Shown piece by piece: positions 1 through 5,862 of a stretch of DNA of 22,908 bases; the stretch's first letter is position 1, and each line of letters begins with the position of its first letter. Made by a program: the position numbers and the translations under genes. Under the pieces are notes generated by a model, which ran no database searches, had not been told where the DNA came from, and was given only the letters and a program-made list of their open reading frames with translations. The DNA comes from a virus. The stretch is taken from positions 1 to 22,908 of the IMG/VR virus record IMGVR_UViG_3300022074_000399; one strand, given 5' to 3'.

Positions 1-109
1 CATTAAGAACATCTCTTACATTTAATAAAAACTTTTTATCAGTAAGTAATGAACCTAATACTTTAAGTTGAAATCCTTTGCCGTATTGTTGTAAACTTTT
101 TAATGTCAT
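1..109 (-). CDS. 41: Replicative DNA helicase (T4 gp41-like), N-terminal fragment
   Basis: Only the first 36 codons are in the window; the gene runs off the left edge. The visible protein begins MTLKSLQQYGKGFQ and continues with a segment rich in leucine and lysine (GSLLTDKKFLLN). From memory this matches the start of DnaB-type replicative helicases of T4-like marine phages, which open with a tyrosine-glycine-phenylalanine-glutamine segment followed by LLTD. The ATG overlaps the stop codon of the upstream nuclease gene by four bases (ATGA), which supports the start and suggests coupled translation. The position directly after RNase H, UvsX and gp32 genes also fits a replisome helicase. The Walker motifs that would prove the assignment lie outside the window, so the call rests on the N-terminus and context. 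Confidence 0.7.
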   Translation of the reverse strand, partial: MTLKSLQQYGKGFQLKVLGSLLTDKKFLLNVRDVLN

Positions 110-1134
110 TTTATAACCGTTGTTAGACCCCTAAAATTTTCAAGCCACCCTTCTGTATTCTTCGTAACACCTTCTATTTTATCTTGCTCTAAAAGCCTTA
201 AGAAAGCGCCAGTTTGTAAATCAGGTATCGGGCTCTTTATTATATCTAATATAGTATTTTTTTCGCTATTATCCAACACAGATTCATGTAAATTCATCAA
301 TTCATAATTTTTCATTACTCTATCCCAGCTATGAATAATTTTAGCAAATATTTTCTTAGGTTTATCTCCTTCCATTTGAGTTTCACAATGATCCCAAATA
401 TTATCCAACGAAGCTAAAGGATCATAAGAAAAACTTTTCCATTCGGACATAATCGTCTTAATACCTAATCCTTTTACCCCTGGTAGATTATCAGAGTTAT
501 CACCTAAAAGAGCTTTAACTATATTATAATTTTGAGGAAGTACTTTTATTTCCTCTACTATATTCTCTGCAGTAAAAGTTTTCTTTTTTACTGGAGCATA
601 TATGTTTATATTCTTATCAATTAATTGAAAGAAATCTTTATCAGATGATACTATAGTAACTTTTTTACCGTTACCTGAAGCTTGTTTTGCTAAATAAGCA
701 ATAATATCGTCTGCTTCTAATTTTTCCATTACTATTTGTTGTAATGGTAAGCATTCTAAATAATCTTTAGTTCTAAATAATTGTCCTATCAAAGCTTCTT
801 GTTCTTGCTCTCTTGTATCATACAACCCCCAATGAGTTATGCGAGCAGTTGCCCTTTGCGCTTTATAATTAGGATCAATATTTTGCCGGTTTCCGGAACC
901 TCCTTTGCCATCCCATACTATCACTACTCTTGTAGGATCGAATATACGGGTAACATACCCTAATGAGCGAAGAAATCCCACCAGGCCTCCGATATGCGTG
1001 CCTGATGGGTTCATCGCCTTGAGTAACGAAAAGCTACGAATTAACATATTCATAGCGTCTATGATCAGGATATGATCGTTCAACTCTCGGGGTGGGGTCT
1101 GCTTTAAGTTATTTAAAATATCTTCGTATGCCAT
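106..1134 (-). CDS. rnh: 5'-3' exonuclease / RNase H (T4 Rnh-like, FEN family)
   Basis: The 342-residue protein carries the metal-binding acidic residues of the PIN/FEN 5' nuclease fold: Asp26 in LIIDAMN, Asp75 in VIVWDGKG, Glu140 with Asp142 and Asp143 in LEADDI, Asp165 and Asp167 in SSDKDF, and Asp212 and Asp215 in GDNSDNLPGVKGLG. The last leads into a helix-hairpin-helix DNA-binding segment. The length is close to T4 RNase H, about 305 residues. In T4 this enzyme removes RNA primers and trims flaps on lagging-strand DNA, working with the polymerase and gp32. Its ATG shares one base with the uvsX stop codon (TAATG), and its own stop overlaps the helicase start, so it lies in a coupled replication operon. 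All expected acidic residues are present and it should be active. Confidence 0.92.
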   Translation of the reverse strand: MAYEDILNNLKQTPPRELNDHILIIDAMNMLIRSFSLLKAMNPSGTHIGGLVGFLRSLGYVTRIFDPTRVVIVWDGKGGSGNRQNIDPNYKAQRATARITHWGLYDTREQEQEALIGQLFRTKDYLECLPLQQIVMEKLEADDIIAYLAKQASGNGKKVTIVSSDKDFFQLIDKNINIYAPVKKKTFTAENIVEEIKVLPQNYNIVKALLGDNSDNLPGVKGLGIKTIMSEWKSFSYDPLASLDNIWDHCETQMEGDKPKKIFAKIIHSWDRVMKNYELMNLHESVLDNSEKNTILDIIKSPIPDLQTGAFLRLLEQDKIEGVTKNTEGWLENFRGLTTVIK

Positions 1135-2207
1135 TAATCTAGTAAGTTAGGAGATATTGGTGTTTCTTCTAAATCTCCTTCTTCGATTAGATCAAAGTCT
1201 ATGGAACCAACTAACTTTAACCAATGATCTTTATGAGCATCTTTATACTTATCGATTGCTCTTTTATCATCAGCTATGAAGCCATGTTGTGTCATTACGA
1301 TTCTACCTCTAGATTGAACTCCTCCGATATGATTCTTCTCTACTTGAACGTTTGTACGTTTAGCAAACTCTACTTGAAGACCGTTTTTAATAGCTTTAAT
1401 TTTCGAAGTACCTGGATTAGTAATATTACCGAAAGTAACTACTAACGTAGCATCATACCACATAGACATACCTCCTTTATTCTGAAGTTTAGGCATACCC
1501 ATAGGAGATTCAGGTTTCATCGTCCATACTTTATTAATAGCTACTAAAGTATTAGTGTAAGGAGAATTCTGTTTCCTAGATAATAAGATTTTTTGGTTCA
1601 AATTATTACCAAACTGAGTAGACATTGCTCCTGCATTCCACTCATTATTATTCTTATTAGAACGAACTGATAAGTCACAAGGAACTGATCCAATACTATC
1701 CCAGAAGAAGCACATATCAAAAGGTAAATTACCTTTAGCTTGTTCATCCATAAGATCAGCAATATAAACTGCTACATCTTCAATAGTATTTAAAGTACTT
1801 CTATCAGCATACAAGAAGTGACCTTCGTAATCAACTATATTACCATCATTATCTTTAATCTCTTCAATCTGTAATCCCATTTCCTTAGCGTGATCCCAAG
1901 ACCATTTCATCTCAGTAATAATAAAAACCGGGAGAATGCCCATTTTTTGAGCACTCACCGCAGCTTCTACTAAGGCAGTTGTTTTGCCTGTATCACTATG
2001 TCCACGTAGTAGAGTGATATGCCCAGTAGGTAAACCAGGCAGGGAGGTAATATCTTGAAAAGCTTTAGATAGAGGTATCCATCCTTGCTCTTTAAACTTT
2101 ACAGAAGAATTAGTATAACCTTTCTTCTTTTTAAAATTTCCTAAATTGAACGACTTCTGAACAGCAGCAGTCGCTCTAGCTTTTGTTTCTACTTTTTTCT
2201 TCGCCAT
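1134..2207 (-). CDS. uvsX: UvsX-like RecA-family recombinase
   Basis: This 357-residue protein is a RecA/UvsX strand-exchange ATPase. It shows a Walker A motif GHSDTGKT at residues 69-76, a Walker B-like hydrophobic strand ending in Asp170 (CFFWDSIG), and a region around residues 185-205 (WNAGAMSTQFGNN) resembling the DNA-binding loop of UvsX. The first 30 residues are Lys/Ala-rich and basic. In T4, UvsX coats ssDNA, drives recombination-dependent replication and is helped by gp32 and UvsY; no UvsY gene is seen here. The start codon overlaps the gp32 stop by one base and the stop overlaps the nuclease start by one base. Length is close to T4 UvsX (about 390 residues). The C-terminal tail is acidic (EEGDLEETP), as in many recombinases. 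Confidence 0.93.
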   Translation of the reverse strand: MAKKKVETKARATAAVQKSFNLGNFKKKKGYTNSSVKFKEQGWIPLSKAFQDITSLPGLPTGHITLLRGHSDTGKTTALVEAAVSAQKMGILPVFIITEMKWSWDHAKEMGLQIEEIKDNDGNIVDYEGHFLYADRSTLNTIEDVAVYIADLMDEQAKGNLPFDMCFFWDSIGSVPCDLSVRSNKNNNEWNAGAMSTQFGNNLNQKILLSRKQNSPYTNTLVAINKVWTMKPESPMGMPKLQNKGGMSMWYDATLVVTFGNITNPGTSKIKAIKNGLQVEFAKRTNVQVEKNHIGGVQSRGRIVMTQHGFIADDKRAIDKYKDAHKDHWLKLVGSIDFDLIEEGDLEETPISPNLLD

Positions 2208-3004
2208 TACTCATTAAATAAATCATCAAACTTACTAACTGTATCTTTATTGCCAGCAGTAGCTGTTTCTAAAGTAAAGTCAGTCTTTTGAGGACTAGAG
2301 CTTTCTGGCGTAGTTTCAGCACCGGCTGCTGGAGTACTCTCCTCAGCTGATCCTGGGTTCAGGTAATTTTGAAGTTGTTTCTTGATAAAATCATAATCGT
2401 ACTGTGTATGTACTTCTACTGGGTTAGGTTGAGTCTTTAACCAAGTATCTACTAAATCATTATTATCTGATAAAGGAGTTTGCTTAGGTTTAATTCTTAC
2501 AGTAGTTTCAGGATAAGGGTTACCTTGTCTCTGTTCTACTACCATATCCCATCCGTTTATTACATCAGTAAAGTCTCCTACATCTTCATCTTCTGCTAAA
2601 GCAAGTAAAGACTTATAAATTGTAATACCAAATCCCCATAGTCTAACACCTTTATCTTCTTCTCCTCTTACTACTACAGGAGCAAAGATTCTAGTCTTAG
2701 GGCTAATTTTACCAGATAACGACCAATTATCTTTATCATTTGTTTTTCTAAGTTCTTTTACAAACTCTTCAATCGGGTCTTGCTTACCAAAGTTAGATAA
2801 AGCAACCATAGGGTATTTTCCAATACCATAGTGAAACTTTAACTCTTTAAAAGGAAAAGCAGGATCGAAAGCAGACGGTACAATTCTTACTGTTTGCTTT
2901 CCTAATTCAGGTTTCCAAAAAATCTTGGAATAGTCAGTCTTTTCTCTATCCTGACCGGTGTTGTTTAAGGCATCTAATTTAGCCTTGATCGCATTAATGT
3001 CCAT
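2207..3004 (-). CDS. 32: gp32-like single-stranded DNA-binding protein
   Basis: This 265-residue protein resembles T4 gp32. It has a short N-terminal segment (1-25), a core opening with the aromatic/basic stretch IFWKPELGKQTVRIVPS at 28-44, and a low-complexity Ser/Thr/Ala/Glu linker at about 219-245. The tail is acidic and ends SKFDDLFNE. This layout is typical of SSBs whose acidic tail recruits replication partners. The protein contains no cysteine, so it cannot build the His/Cys zinc site known in T4 gp32. It is translationally coupled to uvsX (1-nt overlap) and is first in the recombination operon. A possible promoter with TATAAT lies about 24 nt upstream of the ATG. The family assignment comes from the core motif, the acidic tail and the neighbours. 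Confidence 0.85.
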   Translation of the reverse strand: MDINAIKAKLDALNNTGQDREKTDYSKIFWKPELGKQTVRIVPSAFDPAFPFKELKFHYGIGKYPMVALSNFGKQDPIEEFVKELRKTNDKDNWSLSGKISPKTRIFAPVVVRGEEDKGVRLWGFGITIYKSLLALAEDEDVGDFTDVINGWDMVVEQRQGNPYPETTVRIKPKQTPLSDNNDLVDTWLKTQPNPVEVHTQYDYDFIKKQLQNYLNPGSAEESTPAAGAETTPESSSPQKTDFTLETATAGNKDTVSKFDDLFNE

Positions 3005-3028
3005 ATAACTAATTTTAATTTATAACTT

Positions 3029-3042
3029 ATTATACTAATATA
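3029..3042 (-). promoter_or_regulatory. Candidate promoter upstream of gp32 gene (TATATT-AGTATAAT)
   Basis: On the minus strand the sequence is TATATTAGTATAAT, ending 24 nt before the gp32 ATG. It contains a TATAAT hexamer. Closely related sequences lie before the genes starting at 15438 and 16317. No convincing -35 box was seen. The promoter role is inferred from recurrence and position. Confidence 0.4.
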
Positions 3043-3053
3043 AGAACTTATTT

Positions 3054-3509
3054 TTAGTTCTCCAACTCTATTATCCTATAAAGTTTAGTATTTACTCTTT
3101 TTAATTCCGGACCTTTTGTTAGAAGAACGCAGTTTCTATAATCTGACCAATTAATTCTATATGAAGTATCTAACTGGCCACCATTTAATTGCTTTATAAG
3201 AGTATTTAAAGCATTAATAGTATAGAGAGTATTAGTTTCTTTTTTTCTATGCACTAAGATAGTATTATCTAAAAAAGCAGACACATTCCCAAAGTCAACA
3301 TTATAAGTACAAATATACTCATCTTGGCTTTTAGAATAAAGTACAAAAATTTTATTGTAAATAATCTTGTATCTTTCCTGTATAGATGATAGTACATCTT
3401 CTAATCCCTCTTGGGTAGAGAATGTACAAAACAGTTTATTACTCATATCGTCGTTTAAAAGTACTTGATCAAAATCATATTCGACCGAAAAATCTGTAAC
3501 TAATTGCAT
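3054..3509 (-). CDS. Unknown protein, 151 aa, next to DNA polymerase
   Basis: I do not recognise a defined family. The protein is soluble, with no signal peptide or membrane segment. It has an N-terminal acidic half, a central Lys/Tyr-rich strand-like segment (YKIIYNKIFVLYSKS, about 47-61), a TYNVDFGN segment near 69-76, and a C-terminal part with ILVHRKKETNTLYTIN (about 84-99) and NWSDYRNCVLL. The alternation of hydrophobic and polar residues suggests a compact alpha/beta fold. It sits between the polymerase and gp32 genes, so a replication-linked role is plausible but unproven. The ATG follows directly after a copy of the recurrent motif ATATTTATAATAA with no spacer. From memory, proteins with the TLYTINALN segment occur near replication genes of other marine T4-like phages, but I cannot verify this. 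Confidence 0.72.
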   Translation of the reverse strand: MQLVTDFSVEYDFDQVLLNDDMSNKLFCTFSTQEGLEDVLSSIQERYKIIYNKIFVLYSKSQDEYICTYNVDFGNVSAFLDNTILVHRKKETNTLYTINALNTLIKQLNGGQLDTSYRINWSDYRNCVLLTKGPELKRVNTKLYRIIELEN

Positions 3510-3522
3510 TTATTATAAATAT
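3509..3522 (-). promoter_or_regulatory. Recurrent leader/promoter motif, copy abutting the ATG
   Basis: Minus-strand sequence is ATATTTATAATAA followed at once by ATG of the 151-aa gene. It matches the motif found before many late genes, but here there is no spacer. If it were a -10 box the transcript would start inside the gene, so this copy either acts in translation or serves a downstream gene. Confidence 0.4.
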
Positions 3523-3531
3523 GAAACTGTT

Positions 3532-4857
3532 CTACAAAACTAAATTTTTACTAAACTTAAACTTTATTGGGTATTTTCCATCTTTTTCCAAGATTTTTTG
3601 TATACCTTCTAAAGTTTCTTTACCATCTTCTTTATCAAAATCAAAAAGTATGGCATCATAGGTGTACAACGCTATTTTAGTTTTTTTATCTTTTAAGTAG
3701 CGTAGTACTTCTTTTAATATAAGAATATTATTTGAAGTTTCCAACGATTGCATCATATAATTCATCAACTTCGCTGGATGCATCTCTTTTAACTCTTTTG
3801 TGAAAGGTTTTGATGATTGTGGATTCCATACTACTCCATTATTATTAAACATATTCCACATTGCATCAATATATTCTTGTATTTCTTTAAATATTTTTAA
3901 ATCTTTATGCTCTTCAGGTATTTTACCATAAATTGCCTGAAAATTAATCTGTTTTGCTTTAGTATACTCATCATCTGTTATTTCATCTTTACCGAAGTAA
4001 AGCTTTGCTAACTGTTTATGAGCTGATTCAGAGGTAAGACTATAATCAATCTGATTAGAAAGTAAGCGCAGGTGGTACCCGTCAAAATCAAACTCAACAA
4101 AGTAATCTTTTTGTGGTCGGAAGGTTTTTCTATGCCTCTCCGTGTGAGGAATAGCAGCGAAATTAATACTATTATAAGAATTAGTGGGTCTAGATGTAGC
4201 ATTGTATAAATTATATGAGGTTAGTACTTTATTATCTTTTATATTGTATAGTGGATCCCTAGGAGAGAACGTCTCTACGAAAGGTTCATAATATATTCCT
4301 ATACCATGTTGTTCTAATAAGTAAAATACGTTAGTTGCAGTTTTGTTATAGAACTCAAATCCGTCAGGGATATCATACTGTATAATGTCTTTAACCTTAT
4401 CGTACAAATCTTCGCAAGATTCATATAATTTGGTTAAAGGTAATAATTTATTTACATAAGGAATATTTCTAAATTTATTATAGAAACTATTAATAGTAGA
4501 GTTAGTTCGAGAAACATCTAATTTATCGTAATTCACCATACTATATATGAGGGATAAATCTATAGCATCCTGTAAATTAAAGTGGTATAAGAGCTTCTTT
4601 TTATCTAATGTATATAGTTTACTACTTTTAGATAAAATACTATAGACACGATGTTTATCTACATTTAATCCTTCATCATGATCGATAGGAATAATAAATC
4701 CGTGATCAGATTTAAGTAATCTTATATAAACTGCTATAGTTGAGGTTAACTGAGGATGATATAGGTCATGATTAGATATAATATCTACATAACATCCTAA
4801 CCTGACGAGATTTTCTAGATTAACTAACTTAGATTCTTCTTCTACTATATAAAACAC
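3532..4857 (-). CDS. Family A DNA polymerase, divergent, with degenerate exonuclease-like N-terminus
   Basis: The 441-residue protein has the order of motifs of a PolA-type polymerase. A segment at 215-250 (NLYNATSRPTNSYNSINF, then IPHTERHRKTFRP) corresponds to the conserved TGR..S..PNLQNIP region. Motif A is VEFDFDGYHLRLL (254-266) with catalytic Asp257. Motif B is KQINFQAIYG (302-311), and motif C is LYTYDAILFDF (397-407) with Asp401. In motif A the usual Glu is His262; in motif C the usual HDE is Tyr-Asp-Ala. Residues 1-110 look like a decayed 3'-5' exonuclease: FYIVEEESKL replaces the DxE site and TLDKKKLLYHF lies where the second motif should be. The start is GTG; an in-frame TAA directly precedes it. 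T4 itself uses a family B polymerase, so this is a replacement. Confidence 0.82.
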   Translation of the reverse strand: MFYIVEEESKLVNLENLVRLGCYVDIISNHDLYHPQLTSTIAVYIRLLKSDHGFIIPIDHDEGLNVDKHRVYSILSKSSKLYTLDKKKLLYHFNLQDAIDLSLIYSMVNYDKLDVSRTNSTINSFYNKFRNIPYVNKLLPLTKLYESCEDLYDKVKDIIQYDIPDGFEFYNKTATNVFYLLEQHGIGIYYEPFVETFSPRDPLYNIKDNKVLTSYNLYNATSRPTNSYNSINFAAIPHTERHRKTFRPQKDYFVEFDFDGYHLRLLSNQIDYSLTSESAHKQLAKLYFGKDEITDDEYTKAKQINFQAIYGKIPEEHKDLKIFKEIQEYIDAMWNMFNNNGVVWNPQSSKPFTKELKEMHPAKLMNYMMQSLETSNNILILKEVLRYLKDKKTKIALYTYDAILFDFDKEDGKETLEGIQKILEKDGKYPIKFKFSKNLVL

Positions 4858-4906
4858 TTACAAAACCTTTTTTATTTAATATAGTAAAAAAAAGTTAAAC
4901 TAGCAA

Positions 4907-5857
4907 CTAATATCCATATCCTTGTGAAAGATTAGTTTGAGGAGCAGGGCTTCCGCCGCCACCTCCACCTGGGATATTTTCTTGTGGTCCTTCAAACCCT
5001 TCGTCAATGTTATAATCTATTCCTCCGCCGCCTCCGCCGCTGCTTCCACCTTGTGGTCTAGAACGTGGGATTGGAGGTTTTTTACGTAATAAAGGTCGAG
5101 GTCCCTTAATCGGTTTAGCAAATCTAGGTTTTTCGTGAACCCAACCTGCTTCTACATAAAATTCATGATCTTTAGGAGTTTTTACTAGTATACCTTCTCC
5201 AGTTTTAGGGTTATACATCATGTGAGGATAATCTAATTTAGGAGGAGTTCTTAAAGGAGATTGATTAATAATTATTCTTAATTTTTCTTCTCTTGGCAGG
5301 TCTTCAAATTTATACCCCTTAACATCTGATTTTATATTTACAAATTTATCATATTTAGTAATAAATTTTTCAATACCAGGCATTTCTAAAGAAGCTTTTT
5401 GAGTATTTTCTTTATTTCTAGTTGCTGCTCCTTTAAAGAGAAATCCTTGGTTAAAAATATCTTTAACTGGTTTTTGAAGTATCCATTTTAATGTAGTATT
5501 AAGTAGGTATTTTTCTTTACTTTTTTCATCAAATGTAGATTTTTTGACTTCGATGATTTTTCCACCTCTTGTATCTTTTATAAAATATCTATTAAAGAAT
5601 CCTCTCTCATAATCGTTAGGATCAGGATGAGCATTTTCTGATACTAACTTATCTTCGTATTTATTTTCAGGTAAATGAGGTTCAGAATCATCTTCAAATA
5701 TCTGTACTGAATTTTTACTTGGTACTGATCCGGTATATGTCTCTCCATTGTAAAGCTTATGGTATGACCCTACATAAGGCTGACCAGAAGGTAACAGGAA
5801 CTGTCCTTCTTGTGCCAAAAGTCCTTTTACAAATTTAAATGCGGGTAGCCATGCCAT
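4907..5857 (-). CDS. Putative virion/baseplate protein with Gly-rich C-terminus, 316 aa
   Basis: The exact function is unknown. The protein begins with a hydrophobic MAWLPAFKFVKGLL, then a segment FLLPSGQPYVGSYHKLYNGE with TGSVPSKNS (about 20-48). This Y-x-G-x-Y-H ... TG pattern I recall from structural proteins of marine T4-like phages. The middle (80-220) is rich in Lys, Asp and Tyr. The C-terminus holds Pro/Arg/Lys-rich stretches (KPIKGPRPLLRKKPPIP) and two poly-Gly runs, at about 270-277 and 297-303, ending SQGYGY. Low-complexity Gly tails often lie on surface-exposed or flexible virion parts. It is the last gene of the tail module, 5 nt after the hub gene, and is followed by the replication genes. 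A structural role is inferred from position and composition. Confidence 0.7.
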   Translation of the reverse strand: MAWLPAFKFVKGLLAQEGQFLLPSGQPYVGSYHKLYNGETYTGSVPSKNSVQIFEDDSEPHLPENKYEDKLVSENAHPDPNDYERGFFNRYFIKDTRGGKIIEVKKSTFDEKSKEKYLLNTTLKWILQKPVKDIFNQGFLFKGAATRNKENTQKASLEMPGIEKFITKYDKFVNIKSDVKGYKFEDLPREEKLRIIINQSPLRTPPKLDYPHMMYNPKTGEGILVKTPKDHEFYVEAGWVHEKPRFAKPIKGPRPLLRKKPPIPRSRPQGGSSGGGGGGIDYNIDEGFEGPQENIPGGGGGGSPAPQTNLSQGYGY

Positions 5858-5862
5858 ATCTA

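Noticed and set aside
3043-3061. AGAACT/AGTTCT hairpin at the end of the 151-aa gene as a terminator
   Set aside because: The stem is short and AT-rich and no T run follows it on the minus strand.
4008-4202. 64-codon minus-strand frame inside the polymerase gene
   Set aside because: It overlaps motif A of the polymerase in another frame and shows only generic hydrophobic sequence.
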